From positions 33,614,631-33,678,630 of the forward strand of contig AP025062.1 in the NCBI GenBank assembly GCA_036186865.1: 64,000 nucleotides of DNA, in the 5' to 3' direction. Source of the DNA: Eustoma russellianum (lineage: Eukaryota > Streptophyta > Magnoliopsida > Gentianales > Gentianaceae). Positions 12,393-25,620 of this stretch are shown in pieces. Numbering within the stretch: the stretch's first letter is position 1; each line of letters begins with the position of its first letter. The notes beneath the pieces are model-generated. The model was given only the letters and a program-made list of their open reading frames with translations, ran no database searches and was not told the DNA's origin. A program made the translations under genes and the position numbers.

Positions 12393-15010
12393 TGAAGGAT
12401 CTGCAAGGCACCACTAGAAGGGGGGTTGAATAGTAGGTGCGGAAACTTTGGTTTTTAAAATGTTTTTGAACCAAAAACCCAACATCTGAAACCAGTTTCT
12501 GTTTTCAGGACCTGTTTTGCAACAATTGAAAACCTAGGTTACAGGCCTTCAAAAATTTTGAAATTTGGAGAGATTTTAGTCTTAGATATTCTGAGTATCT
12601 CCTAAAAATTTAAGATCAAAATTAAACCTTTAACCCTTTGAAAAATCGTTTGTGGTCAGATTGCGCAAATGTGCCAGAAACGGTAGTCTGACTTGAAAAA
12701 TTTGTTTCTATTAAACCGTGGCCCCAAATGGTCTGAAAATTTAATGAAAAACCCGTTAATATGTGTATTTAATTGGGTTGAAACATTTTTGAAAAATTCC
12801 TTTTGAAAGTATATCAAATATGCTCAAAGTCTCAACCTTTGCAAGTCTGAAAATCAGACTGCACTAGTCTCAGAACTATTGACGTTTGAATGACTTATAC
12901 TTATCCAAAAGGGTTGAAACTTGCGCCAAATGAAACTTAAGAGGTGTGGCTAGGTTTCTGAAAATTTGGGTAATTTTTGAAAGTCGTTTGATATTTTTAC
13001 TAATGCAATAAAAACGATGAAAAGTGCTGAAAACTGAAAGTAAAGTGATGAAAGTAATAACACAGAGAATTTTATACTGGTTCGGTTAACGCAACCTACT
13101 CCAGTCTTCAAGGACACCTTTCTCGGTTATCACTAAACAAAATAACACATTACCACAAAGGGTTTCTGGAGTTACACACCAACTCCAACCCTTTACAAAC
13201 GATACAAGCAATCACACCTTTCACGAACACCACCACTGAACGGATGAAGGTTTGATCACACCTTGATCAATCTTTTACTATTGAAACATGTATGGTGGTC
13301 TATAAAATGCCTATTCAATATATTTGAATATTAGAACAATAGGCTTGAAAGAGAAGAAGAAGAAAGAAATGTGGAAGAAGAAAGTGGAAGACTTCTTTTG
13401 CACTTGGAAATTATGAGACTTGTCTTGCTTTTGTTTGCTACATCTCTTCTCCTTTTAATCAGCCTTGGCCGCCACCTTAGGGATCTTTTTCATCTTGAGA
13501 ATTCTCTTTTAAGTCCTTGTAAGAATGCCTTGTGTAAATGTGACATCAACTTGCTTACTTGGCAACACTTCATTGCATGATTATCTTGGTCTTGCTTACT
13601 TGGCACTTAATGATTGGTCTAACCTTCTCACCATTTAGTGTGCTGTAAAAATCTGAGATTAACTTGAAAAACATGTGCCAAAAAGAATTCAAAACACTAC
13701 CAAATAATTACCATTCAATCCCTTCAATTTTGGGATGCAAATTAAGGACAAATGAATAGTAAATTCGGCCACTATTCACATGTGCTGAAAATTTTCAGCA
13801 TGTGTTGCATTTTTGAAATCTTTCCTTGTGTTTTGCCCTCTTCAAAGTCGCCCATAATGTGTGGCTTATTTTCCACCAATAAAAGTGTCAAATAAGCTCC
13901 ATCTAGACTCCAACCAAGCTGAAAATGGTGTGTGAAATTCCTGCACATGTGCTGAATTATTTTTGCAAACTTTGTAAAATAGTGCACAATAATTATACAC
14001 ATATGGTATATTCCAATCAGCCCTTAAATGATTTTTCTAGAAGACTTTAGAATGTATAGAGTATGTAAAAAGTGTCTAGATACATGTTATATGTCATGCC
14101 AAAAATGTTCCATGTGTCGTGTTCGTAGAAAATCGAATTTTCGATTTTTGTCGATTACCCGATTTTTCTCCGATTAATTTCCAAATTTTAGCACATGTTA
14201 TATATATTATGTTACACATAATATGCATAAATAAAACTTTAATATTCAGCTCTCATGGCTGATTAAAGTGGCGCCTACATGTGACAAAAATGTTGAATTT
14301 GAAATCTCCACAATTTGGCCTTAATTAAAGGTGATTTGTGTGTGCCAACATGGAATGATTTTATGGCTGTATATCCCATGTAAGCCACGAATGGCCATTT
14401 TTGAAGTGTAGGGGCTAGCCATCTATATATGGCAAGTACGTGACACGTTGGCGAAGTTTCGGTATTCACCCGATATGACAATTTTTGGTTTAGAACCTTT
14501 TAGCGTGTCGTAATGAATTTGTCATCACCATGACATATATCGTATGATATAAGACCTGAATATACTCATAAATATGAGTTAAATATAGTGGTGTGACGTT
14601 AACGAATGTTCGTAAAATATATAACGTGTCGGTAGAACGTTGGAATATTTGTGTATGTGTCTTTTTAAACAAATCTGAATATATATATAAGTATATGTTA
14701 AAAAGTGTAGTATGAGGGAGAAGAAGACTTTCCATTCTTCAATTTGTTGCCTTTGTGCCTTTTCCAAATATAGCTTCCTTTAATGAACAACTTAGTTTAT
14801 TTAACTAAGTACTTCACTTAATGAACTAGTTTAGTTCATTAATTATGGCACCTGAAAATAGTTCAAACACAACAAATGCTTGCCATTTGATGTAAGCTTT
14901 AAGGCTTCATGGCTCGTTAGTACGACAACATTATATATGAACTATATAAGGCAGGTTTCATGCAAAGACGTGTCTTGTCATAAAACGTGTCGTGCAGTTC
15001 TTTAATACAC
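12393..15010 (-). repeat. Sirevirus-like LTR C (5' LTR, truncated)
   Basis: It begins at TGAAGGATC (12393) next to the primer site and follows LTR B to CTTTAATACAC at 15010, where similarity stops about 65 bp short of the expected CTCAACA end. Beyond this lies a Ty3/Gypsy RT fragment, so the end was deleted or replaced. Open frames inside (13371-13580, 14490-14735) are LTR sequence, not genes. Confidence 0.75.
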
Positions 15011-15440
15011 AGACGCATGCTTCCATCCTTTATTGTAATCTTGCTGAGCTCTCTATAATCTATGCGCAGATGCATGCTTCCATCCTTTTTCTTTAAGAAT
15101 AACACGGGAGCACCCTAAGGCGAGATGCTTGGGCAAGTAAGTTTCTTTTCTAAAAGCTCATGCAACTGTGCTTTTAATCCTTCAATTCAGCAGGTACCAT
15201 TCGGTAAGGTGCCTTTTATATAGGCTCGGCTCCCAGAATTAGATTGATTTCAAAGACGATCTCTCGATCTGAGGGAAGGCCTGGCAATTCCTCCGGAAAA
15301 ACTTCAGGATACTCGTGAACTACTGGAACTTGAGAAAGATCAGATAGCGCTTGATCGACACTTAAGGCATAAACTAGGAATCCTTCATGTCCTTTCTAGA
15401 ATTGTAAGTTACTGTTTGTATTTGGGATTTTAGGTGTTCT
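15011..15440 (-). pseudogene. Ty3/Gypsy protease-RT fragment
   Basis: Read on the - strand, with frame changes, it gives the linker and N-terminal RT of a Ty3/Gypsy polyprotein: a VHEYPEVFPEELPGLPSDRE piece (about 15345-15270), IVFEINLILGAEP, YRMVPAELK, then LFLKKKDGSMHLRIDYREL (about 15105-15050). These match the family's order PEVFPEELPGLPP...PYRMAPAEL...FVKKKDGS. After that a 20-bp stretch (GATGGAAGCATGC-type) is duplicated and the reading stops, before the palm motif. The fragment is dead. It shares orientation with the gag at 16124-16414 and may be from the same element after internal deletion. Confidence 0.75.
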
Positions 15441-16080
15441 AACTACCAGGGTACTTATCCGATTGTTGAGAACCTATATAAAAACATTGGCACACGTACT
15501 CTAGCATTCATCTTTCAGCTGTTTTACTCTAATCGTCTTCTTTATCCACCATATTACTAACTATGTAGAAATCTTTCCTAAGGTTCCTTATCTCATTTCT
15601 CTAATTCGATCTTTGGCATGACCATTTATACTTGGTTAATAGGCAAAGTAGAACATAGGTACTTCATATTTAAATTGCGTAATTATGCGTACCTGTTTAT
15701 GTGTTTGATTTTTCAGGAATCTCTGGATCAGGCACTCTCTGGTCTATATTGGTGTTCTTTGATTGTCTCATTGTTAGCCCTATGTGGATACGGCTCCCAC
15801 CTTCTACTCTGTACGCTCGTTAAGTCTTCTATTTCGGCCTTCTGTCAGTGCACTAACATGTTCCACTTTGTAGCCTTCCTCCAGTAATTCTTCAAAAGTT
15901 CTTGAATACGCATTGACTAACAAAATCTTGATCTAGAGGTCTAGACCGCGCAAAAATCTGATCACCTTATTTCATCTTCCATTATCAAAGGAACATACCG
16001 TCCCAATGTAGTGAAACGACGAGCGTATTTTGAGACAGTGATGCATGGCTCTTGTCTTAGTGTGTCAAATTCCTCAATCC
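15441..16080. other. Unassigned sequence between Gypsy pol and gag fragments
   Basis: Apart from a few residues near 15440 that continue the protease side on the - strand, I recognise no coding sequence. The open frame at 15618-15887 is Cys/Leu-rich with no family resemblance. It is probably decayed retrotransposon interior. Confidence 0.35.
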
Positions 16081-16414
16081 TCTTCATGATCAAGTTTGGA
16101 GAGAGGAAAAATTCACAAAACTCTTATAGGAACTTTGCCCAAGTTACTGGCCGGCGCAATAACTGGATACAAGTCATCCACCATTGACTGGCCTTAATGA
16201 TCAGAAACGGCCGAACAATTTGTGCCTTTATCTTATCAGGCACCTGTATCAGCAAGAAGTTACTTTCAACTTCATTTAACCATTTTTCTGTCTCCTCTGA
16301 ACTAGATTCCCCGCCAAATCTTGGGATACGTGCTCTTACTAGCTGCCGATAGTAAAACCCATCGCTTCTCGGGGGTGACAGTGATAATATCGGTTTACCG
16401 GACTGCGATGCCAT
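16081..16414 (-). pseudogene. Ty3/Gypsy gag (N-terminal part)
   Basis: From the ATG ending at 16414 the - strand encodes MASQSGKPILSLSP, then RIPRFGGESSSEETEKWLNE (about residues 29-50), then a KAQIVRPFLIIKASQWW segment. The FGG...EKWL...ASQWW pattern is that of the Retrotrans_gag domain, the capsid precursor of Ty3/Gypsy elements. The frame stops after about 96 residues near 16124, where the remaining capsid and zinc-knuckle parts should follow, so it is a remnant. It lies about 430 bp inside the primer-binding site at 16849-16860, the expected place for gag. Confidence 0.75.
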
Positions 16415-16861
16415 CCTGTTTTAAACAGTGAGCCTGATGAATATATAGAATTTCCATTATAATTTTTCTATCTATTTATATCTGAAAACGAGTGGACTAA
16501 ATGTTAATATTAATTTCTCCCCCATCCCAAGTGAGGGTAAGGTTAACTACACCTATTCATCTAGCTCGGAATTTATTCAGAGTTGGAAGAATCAGAATAT
16601 TTGATAAAATCATGAATTGAAGGAAACTTAAGCAAAGATAAGGGGAGATAAGATTCAGATTAGACTTTGAGAAATTTAGGATTTTATCGACTAGGATTTA
16701 ATCATTAGGGTAAGATCCTAATTCCAGTCTAAGTCATCCTAGTCTAAGGTCGACACTCTTCTAAGATCATAGCTTAGGTATAAAAATCAAACTTAGATTT
16801 CAAGAATCATAACTTTGTTCTATATTCTGCCCGAATCTAGAGCCTAGGCTCTGATACCACC
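16415..16861 (-). other. Gypsy leader and primer-binding site
   Basis: Non-coding leader of the - strand Gypsy element. At its right end the - strand reads GGTGGTATCAGAGCC (about 16846-16860), the initiator-Met tRNA primer site, ending two bases or fewer from the LTR. Confidence 0.75.
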
Positions 16862-19060
16862 TGTAGCGCCCCGTACTCGGCCTGCCCGCGTACGGTGCGC
16901 CCGCCGTACTTTGCTACGGAAAGTACCAGGCGTCAATGCATAACATGCCACAGTCCATAACAAAAATCATGGACTCCCATGCCATCATCTTAACAGGTAA
17001 GAAAAACTTAGGCAGAAAAAAAAATTTCAAATGAAACATTTCCGAATATTCAACATAGAGTTTACAACCTAGTTGCAAAATAAAGGCAAATCCGAAATTT
17101 ATGTCCGCAAAATAAGTCCATCAAAACATAAACCCATCATAAGAAAATCCTTAGGCTGCCATCCAATCTCACGTCTACGGATATGGGACTCAAGGCTCAT
17201 CGTCAATCCATTTTACACCGTTTCCTACAGGCTCTGGGGAAAAATAAAAGGGTGAGTGACAAAGTCACCAGCAAGTACACCATAAACAATCATGAATTAA
17301 ATGGAAAGTATACACAAGAACCAAATCCCAAGAATTTGGATTCCCAACATACCTGACCTTCAATCCAATAGCCGCAAAGGAAATAGGATCATAACTTAAT
17401 TGAGGAAAGATAATAAGATCATAACTTAAGTGACAGAAGAAATTAAGGTTATACCTAAGTGACAGTAGATCTAGCATCCTACTTGCAATTATATGCAATG
17501 TATATGAATATGCAAATGTGATGCAACATGATAAAATGAGAACTAATTTTGCTCAAACTTTCTTTAAAAACATAATCGTCATAAAACGAGGAATAGAGAG
17601 GGTTCAGATCTATTATCTCTTGATCTGAGGTGGTTATACCATTCCCTTCAGATCTATTATTCCCGGATCCGAAAACGGTCATACAATCAATCATCATCAT
17701 CAGGTCTATTATCTCCGGACATGGATGGTCATAAATCATCATCCTCAGGTCTATTATCTCTAGGCCTGGACAGTCATAATCATCATCCTCAGGACTATTA
17801 TCTCCGGGCCAAGACGGTCATACTCATCATCAGATCAATTAACCCTTAATCTGGAGCGGGTTGTGCTGGCAAGGAATTTATGGTACCATAGGAGTCTTTC
17901 TTTCAAAACAGAAATGTTATCATCAAAAGAGCTTTTGTTAAATTCTTTGGCATAAAATCAGTCCCATAAATTGCATGAATATGGACAATGCAATGCATGA
18001 TATGCAACATGCAATTCATGAATACATACATCATATAAAGCATATACGGACTTGTCTTTTAAGCTGGAAAAATAGTCCAGCAGTAATGCCCTGTTCTTAC
18101 GGCCTCAAAATCCTCAATTCTGGGCCTATTTCCCTAAACTTATGCCACTCACATGCATAATGGAATCTTATCTATATGCCATAAAAATTTCATAACATTT
18201 AAGGTGTTTAAGACCTTCAAAACATTAAATTACGGTCAAAGGGTACTACTGAATCCTGCAGCACAGTACCCCCCTACCTTAGTTCCAGAGGCCATAAAAT
18301 CTTATTCAATTTGAACTATCACCTGGAAAACATAGCTAACATACTAAGGAACAATATTCAGGTGTCCAAACATCACATACAAGTACAAATAAACGAGATC
18401 GTGCCTCACAATACACGCCGTCATACTCTCCTGTTTTCCAGTTTTGCACCGTGACATTCATCTCAGTTGTTACACCTTGAAACAGTAATTTCAATCCAAT
18501 TCCTTACATGGGCGTGTTCATCTATGTCTTAGGTAAATACCATAAAATATTCAAGGCAATCCAATATGTTTAAAAGGGTCATTTAATTATCCTTCTCAGT
18601 CTAGGTACCTGCAGAAACTGCAGTGACCTATTGTTACTAAATATTTCATTAAGGTCAAGCTACAAGTCTTTTTACAGAATTTACACCTCACAAATTTACC
18701 ACACATATCAAGCTACCATCACCTCAAAATTAAGCTAAATTGCACACTCCTAAGGTTCATTTTCAAGGCACACAATTGCTACTCCAAAACTGTCCAGTTC
18801 CAGAAAATCCTATCTTTCATCACTTTTTATTATTGCATTTCCCAACTAACTTCATCCCCTAAAATAACTTGTTAACCACTAAATGCCCTTTTTAATATGC
18901 ACTTTTCAGGTCTCCTAGGGCTCTCTAAGCTACGCCATACTCACACCATCAATCCACTAAACTACACATAGAACACGCCATTTTTCATACATTTTATACC
19001 TCATCAAAACTAATTCACCTTTCAAATAATCACCAAAACAGCCCGTTTTATGGATAGTAG
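16862..19060 (-). repeat. Ty3/Gypsy 5' LTR (family G1)
   Basis: It begins with TGTAGCGCCCCG, the reverse complement of the GGGGCGCTACA end seen at 23306, 50775, 29953 and 34855, and contains the conserved TACGGCGGG-like block of the family near 16905. The right end is not defined; 19060 is where the sequence starts to resemble the non-coding interior of the related elements. Open frames inside (17265-17498, 17479-17742) are not genes. Confidence 0.6.
17587..17850. repeat. Tandem repeat, about 60 bp, about 5 copies, in the G1 LTR
   Basis: Each unit contains CTATTATCTC, then a CCGGA/CCTGG-like core, then GGTCATA followed by ATCATCATCC. Copies start near 17607, 17655, 17703, 17749 and 17791. 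The array sits 0.7-1.0 kb from the LTR edge at 16862. Confidence 0.75.
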
Positions 19061-20471
19061 ATCTCATATGATATTCAGGTTAGCACATAGCATATCCAAT
19101 ATAAGCATCAATTTTTAGCCGTAAGCAATCATTATATATTAAAAATAAGACATGACTATAGACGTTAAGTGACGAACTTGCTCATTTGTTACGATTTTGG
19201 GACTTAAGGAATGACGATACGAAACATCGGCTCTAGAAATTAAATGGTGATCTGAACATCAAGTGATGATTCGAACACAAGCGTTGATCTTAGTCATAAG
19301 CTGTGATTATATTCTAAGCATTTAAATTAGAAATAAATAATGGTTTTACACGTAAGAAATGATGATACCAAATATCAGACCTAGAAATAAGTCATGACAT
19401 TAGACCTAAGTTATAATCGGATAAAGGATATACCCACGTAACCTAGGACACTATAACGACTCTGAATTATTTGTTTTACTTAAGTGCTGATTATAACCAT
19501 TTGAATAATTCTTTAGATCAAGTCCCTGCAAACCCAGTACCATTATGATAAAGAAAACGGGTTCATACCCCTACATTGGACCGTAGTGTCAGAACGTGAT
19601 TAGATTTAAGTTGGGATCATAGTTCCTAAGAAATGATCTGTAGTGAAACAAATTACTAAGTAACGATTTATCAGCATTATGATCAGTAAAGTGTACCAAA
19701 GAATATAGTACAAAGGGGATTATAGTTATGATTAAGATATCGAATTTTAGAGTATCAAACAAGTCGAAGATATTAGTCTTATTAGGGATAGTGATTGATG
19801 GTGATAAACGAGCATTACTAAAATAAGTACAGGGGAATAACAAGTATTAAGTGTTGATTCTTAGGCACATGTAAGTACTGATGTATCGAGTAGGCTTGAA
19901 TTGAAATAGAATAAGTATGAACAAGTAGTGGTTGCTTTTCAAGTGATATTTAACTATAATTGAATTTGCGGTTGAAATGACCAAGTGATGTAGTACATTG
20001 GATCAGTGCGGCGCGCGGAGGCATAGTGAATTAGAATGCCCTAAGTCGAACAATATTTAGTGTGCCATACTAGGATTAGACAACTTAAGCTAAAGATTAT
20101 AGTATAAGAACCGATCTTAAAAGGCTGCTATGACCGCAGATATAAGTACGATAGCTACTGATGATGACTGGGTTATGGAACCCTCAGTATGGTGACAATA
20201 TCCTAAGTTTGATTCTAGAGTTATAAGAAGAGTAGGCCATGATCTTAAATAAGCAGAGAATAATGGACTTAGAAATTACCTTGTCGAGTACAAGGAACGA
20301 TTTTCGAGGCCTTAGTCTATGATAAGAAAGTAAAATGGTTAACGTATCACAATATAAAATGAATATTTAGCACGGTCATTATCAAATTGGATGATTAAGT
20401 AGAACCATACTAAGTCCTTGATACACCATACGCAAGTTTCGAGGACGAAACTTTTAGTAAGAGGGAAGGAA
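19061..20471 (+). repeat. Non-coding interior and polypurine tract of element G2
   Basis: No gene. It consists of degenerate 20-40 bp units built on AAGTGATGAT/TAAGTNNTGATC words, related (as reverse complement) to 33500-34830 in the complete element. The block TTTAGTGTGCCATACTAGGA near 20052 has counterparts near 33550 (reverse strand) and 45674. It ends with CGAGGACGAAACTTTTAGTA and AGAGGGAAGGAA, a polypurine tract, just before the LTR at 20472. The left half of the element is missing. Confidence 0.65.
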
Positions 20472-23306
20472 TGTTATGAACCACATTTTCATACGATATA
20501 TATATATATATATATATATATGTCTATTAGACGTACACGCACGACCAAAAAAAAATATAAAAGAAAAACAAAATAAAAGAAGATAAGTTTAAAACTTAAA
20601 ATCCTAATATGATTATGAAATAGATAGATGAAGTTTGAATTTAAACTAATCCTAATCACACTAGAATAAGATAACCTAAATACACTAGAATACTACCTAA
20701 CTTACATTCATATATAACACACATATATCACACAAAATCCCTAAATTCCTACCCTATTGCTGCCGCTCCACCCCAGCCCCAATACCACAGCGGCAGCAAC
20801 CAAGCCATGCTGTTGTTTCTTCTCCCCAAATGGTTGCTACCCGCAACAAGGAAAGGAAAAGATGCAACAACAGCAACTCCTTTTGTCCCATTGCCAACCA
20901 ATCGGCTGGTTACCGAAAGTGAAGGAAGAAATTAATTCCGATCTTAAACAAGCCTTAATCCAATCGTACGGTATAGTATACTGATACAGGTAAGTAATCT
21001 TCCTATACTTGCCATGTTTTGTGAAAATTCTATATGTTTATGTTCGTAATGAAATTGGATCATGCATGAGTATTTTTGAATGCACAGTTGTATGAATTCT
21101 TTGTATATATGTATATGTGTGACACAAATTGTACATGTTATGTCTAAGATTTGTGTATGTTCTAAAAATATATATATGTAAGTATTGGTGTGGCCGTGGT
21201 CTAGGGAGGCAGCGGCCTTGGGTGGTGCATGGTGTGTATGTGAATTTGCTGTGATATATATATAATAATATAGAGTATATACATATGTTATTGGTTAATA
21301 AACACACATGCAAGAAATTGTTTTGAATTTGTTGCTATGGCCGATTTATATATGAAAATGTTAGGACATTGTATTATGTACATTTACTGGCCGCCACTTT
21401 GAAATCATACATGTATTTTAATTGTTTTGTTAAATGCAAAGAAAAAGTAATATGCTCTTTATAGTGGATACACATAGTTTGTATAAAATTTTTGAATATA
21501 TATGTATATGGTGAGTGGCCAACCCTCTCTTTCTGCACAGCGGCTAAGATTATGCTTGGATTGTTTTTTTTGTTTAAATGAGGGCAGCGGCCTCAGAGTG
21601 CTTTTGACAAACAATTTTCAAGCCTTGGAATTATTATGAGTTATGTATATATTTATGCCTTATATTTACTACCCGTATATGAAACTATAATTTGGTATAG
21701 TATATATATAAAAGTCGAGACTATACAGTGAGAGAAAGTATATTTTAGCTTTTGAAATAAGTTATGGTTTTTATGCGAAAATAAATCGGCGTAGCTGTAT
21801 CAATTTTGATGGAATTTGATGACGGTTTAGGTTGGGATTTTGGATAATTTGATAGCGGGTTGGGAGAAAAGTGGGCATAGGGAGTAGCGTGTGTGTATAT
21901 ACATGTATATGTGCATGTATGGGCGTCAGCATATACATAAGTATACATACACGGCTGAGGGTGATACTTTTGGTAATTTGAATTATTTTGGCGTATTTGG
22001 ATTATTTGTCTGGAATTAGTTGGCATTTGGAGGACAATTTGGTAATTTTGACAAATTTGACATTTTGTCTCATTTTGGTAATTTGAACTAACTTGGTTAC
22101 TTGGAAAATGGTTTTGAAAAGTTGCATTAGCATATTGTTGAAAATTCACCCCTACAGTTGAAATATATCGGTAAGCCGGGTTGATTCCTATTTTGTTATC
22201 GAGTGCTGCAGATGTAACTACCTCGTCAGGGATAGGGTTTTTGTATGCCTATTCGGATTGCTGCAGATATAACTACCTCGTCAGAGACAGGGCTTCTGTA
22301 TGCATATTTTGGGCCTGAGCGTAACTACCTAGTCTGGGACAGGGTGCAAAGGCAATTGTATTTGGTGCTATAGATGTAACGACCTAGTTTGGGACAGGGT
22401 GTCTATAGTATATTTGGATTTTGGAGGAATCAATTCATAAGTCTTATGGTATAAGTCACTTGTAAGAAAAGTGTTGTAGCCATTGCATTTGATTTTGGAC
22501 TTTGGACCGATTAAACCGGATTTGGTTAGTTGGATTTTTGATCGGTTTAATCGGATATGGACATTGGATTTGGACATTGGACATTGATATTGGGAACATT
22601 AGTTTTGAAATAATGGGAACATTGGCATTGCATTGCTTTGAAAAATTGCATCACGTTTTAGTTTGGACTAACCTTTGCTTGGCTGTCGTTTGGTTTGACT
22701 TGGTCATCGGTCTATTCGTTGATTTTGTTACGTACTTAATTGGACTTTGTTTTGTACGTTGTTGGTCTATTTGCTCTATTTGCTTTTGGATGTTAGGGGC
22801 AGAGTTGTAAATTTACTTGCGAAGAGAAGCATGATATTATTTTATGTTGCTATATATCGTTATCACACTTGCTTCTCCGTGTATGATCCCATGGGAAGTA
22901 TAGTGAGATTACTTGCTGGGCGATGTATGTCTCTCACCCCCCCTCCCCCTCCATCAACCAGTTTTGCAGATAGACAGGTGATTGAGTTAGCATACCGAGG
23001 ATGACCAAGAGTGGAGATATTGAGGTCGATGATATTCCAATGAGACTTTCGAGGGCTTAGTTGAGATAATGATTTTCGATACTTGAGGTTATGTACTTTA
23101 GACATTTAGTTATATCTACATTTGAAATTTGTATCGGATTTAGATTCGCCTAGACATTGATATTTATGATGATGATTATTTCGAGGTTTTAAATTTTGAC
23201 TTCCGCTGACGTGTATCTGTTTTGGTTTTGACGCTTTGTATTCTCCTTAGTGAGATACGGCGGGTGCACTGTTCCCGATGTTAGGGCTCGGGAGCGGGGC
23301 GCTACA
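20472..23306 (+). repeat. 3' LTR of element G2 (+ orientation)
   Basis: It runs from TGTTATGAACC (20472) to GGGGCGCTACA (23306), 2835 bp, preceded by a polypurine tract. The last 90 bases match the 50685-50775 LTR closely (TTGTATTCTCCTTAG, then TACGGCGGG, then GGGCTCGGGAGCGGGGCGC). A (TA)n run lies at 20496-20521 and a tandem array at 22206-22400. Open frames inside (20757-20984, 21745-22149, 22502-22810) carry no domain. Confidence 0.8.
22206..22400. repeat. Tandem repeat, about 57 bp, 4 copies, in the G2 LTR
   Basis: Units share GTAACTACCTCGTCAGGGA (variants GTCTGGGACAGGGT), near 22215, 22270, 22321 and 22376. The array is 0.9-1.1 kb from the LTR end. Confidence 0.75.
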
Positions 23307-23532
23307 TCTTACAAGTCCCGTGGTTTTTTATCCTTCACATTGAAGGAGTTTTTCCACGTATAAATCTCTTGTGTTGTTTGAAGCTTTATCTTGGATAATT
23401 TGCTTGAGGTTTTGGTGTGTGATTGATATTTGCTTGGTGAATCAATTGTGGTGTATTGGGTTAAGCTTTGGTTGGTTGTCTTGAAGTTGATCCTTGTAGG
23501 TGTTGTATCCTACTTGTGGCTTCTCCCCTACA
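23307..23532 (+). repeat. Copia LTR-like remnant
   Basis: The text GGAGTTTTTCCACGTATAAA followed by TCTCTTGTGTTGTTTG resembles the R-U5 part of many plant Copia LTRs. It is bounded on the left by the G2 LTR end and on the right by the WOX fragment. No target duplication or partner LTR was found. Confidence 0.45.
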
Positions 23533-24945
23533 GTAAGAACGCCGTCCGCTGATGAAATTCAACTAATTGCTGCTAAGCTCCGGCAGTTCCGTAAGATTGA
23601 AGGCAAGAATGTCTTCTACTGGTTCCAAAACCATAAAGCCAGAGAAAGGCAGAAGCGGCGGCGGCAACCCGACTCTTCTCCTTTGAAACATGCAAATGAT
23701 ATGCAAGTCCCAGACACAAAATTAGATTTGGGGTATCGTATTTCAAACATTATTTTATTTCTCAACTTTACGTTTAGAAGTGATTCTCCGTGATGGATTA
23801 ATTTGAAATGACATAGGAGTTGTTCTTATTTACAGGGTCGAGGTGGAACATTTTGGATGCTCAAGAAAAGATGAATTCCACCTCTTCCTTAAACTGCAAC
23901 AACCTTCTAAAGGTTGGCTTCGTTTCTTATTTTATAAACCCCTGGGCACTCCAAACCCCCAAGAGAAAGAAACAATATCACTTTAAGTGTTAAATATGCA
24001 TGTGTAGCAATTTTGAAATTTGTAGTTTCTATTCCTTTTTCCTTTTCTTTTTTTGTCATATCATACTACAACGTAATTTCCATCGCCAAAATAGAATTCC
24101 CACTCATACTTGAGTATGGAATGTCAAACTTGTGCTACATTAGAACAATCCATGCAAAAACATTCTTTTCCTAAGGCAGCTCCCTGTACATCTATAGTAT
24201 GTTCATTATGCATCAAATGTCTTGCAAAACTCGATACACACACATATATATATTCTTTTCTGTATCTTTTCTTCCATGTGAAAAATCTTTTATCTTATGT
24301 GATTAGGAAGGTCAAAAAGACACACAAATTGCAAGGTGAGCTTTTGAATGATGAAAAATCCATGTTCTTCGAAAATTGAGAGCTGCAGAATAGGCCTGTT
24401 TCTTTTCTCTCCAAAGAGCAGGATTTCTTGAACACATTGCAAATATACACTGCTTTACATTCTTGTATTATTTCAGAGCTCTTCATCAATGCATACAGCA
24501 GTGGAAACAGAAAGCAGAACCAATGGATGGACTCGTTTGGATGAGAGAGAAAACCAGCTGCAAAAAAATATCCACACCACAATAACAAAGACATCAAGCC
24601 CTCTTGTAGAGCTGTCTTTCACGCCATCCCACTTGAACTCTAATAGCAAAACATGCATTTCAGAAGCTCTATGCTCAGGACAAAAAGAGCAATCAAGTGC
24701 AGTAAGCTTATACATCTCTTCGCTACCAAAGGATGAAGTTTTGATCAAGTTAGATCTTAAGAGAAGGAAGAATCAGATGCTTCAGCTTTTTCCGCTTCGC
24801 GATGACGATCCATGGAGGCCTAGAAGTAGTGAAGAAGAGGAAAAAGTGGCTACTACCATGGCTGCTAAGTTTGCTCCAACAAAGTTTTATAAGTTCCTTT
24901 AAGAAAATATGATAAATTGTTTAGCTTTTTTACCTATGATTTATG
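23533..24945 (+). pseudogene. Truncated WOX1-type homeobox gene copy
   Basis: This is a 1413-bp copy of 61909-63320, identical by eye at all but about five positions. It starts inside the homeobox, after the codons for the first helix (YERG), so the N-terminus, exon 1 and half of the homeodomain are absent. It keeps helix 3 (NVFYWFQNHKARERQ), all downstream introns, the WUS box (LQLFPLR) and the stop at 24902. Two changes matter: QFG to QFR in the homeodomain loop, and an extra G just before the exon 2 splice donor (GGGGTATCG instead of GGGTATCG at about 23732), which shifts the frame if that donor is used. The Copia LTR-like sequence on its left happens to be open in frame with it. The right edge is exactly the first base of a CACTA transposon. 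Confidence 0.92.
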
Positions 24946-25620
24946 CACTACAAAAAAAAGGCTAATTACCGACCACCAAGAACAGTCGATAAACTCTAAA
25001 AAACGGTCAGTAAACTAAATAGCGACCGCACATCAGTCGGTAAACAGTGGTTGGTAAATGAAATTTGCGACTGTTTAAAAGCGGTTGGAAAACAGCAACG
25101 GATTCAGCAATTGTACAGAGAAACGGTCGCAAATTACCGACTGTTTACGCTGTCGCAAATTACCGACTGCTTTGACGCTTGAAAATTAGTGACGGCTTTG
25201 ACCGTCGTAAATTAGCGACGACTTTGATGGTCGTAAATTACCGACGGCTTTAGCTGTCATGAATTAGCTACTGTTTTAGCGGTCACAAATTACAGACTGT
25301 TGTATCGGTCGCAAATTACCGACGGTTTTAGCTGTTGCGAATTAGCTACTGTTTTAGCGGCCACAAATTTCCGACTGTTATATTAGTCGCAAATTACCGG
25401 CTGTTTTCGCGGTCATAAATTACCAATTGTTTTATCAGTCGCAAATTACTGACCCATTGTTTGTTTAGTGGTCGCAAATACCTACCGCTTCAGCGGTCAC
25501 AAATTACCATAAACGGATGCTAATTAGTGACGGTTGTGTGGTTGCTGATAGTTATTTGTGACAAACCCATCTTAATGTCAGCGATGCTTCCAACGGTCGG
25601 TAAAGATGAAAACAGTCACT
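24946..25620. repeat. CACTA left terminus and sub-terminal repeats
   Basis: About 20 units in both orientations built on GCGGTCGCAAATTACCGAC(TG) follow the terminal CACTAC. In En/Spm these sub-terminal units bind the element's TnpA protein. Confidence 0.85.

Noticed and set aside
20757..20984. Small Cys/Gln-rich protein candidate
   Set aside because: Inside the G2 LTR; no signal peptide or known cysteine pattern.
24489..24902. Separate small gene within the WOX fragment
   Set aside because: It is the last exon of the duplicated WOX gene (also at 62864-63277), not a gene of its own.
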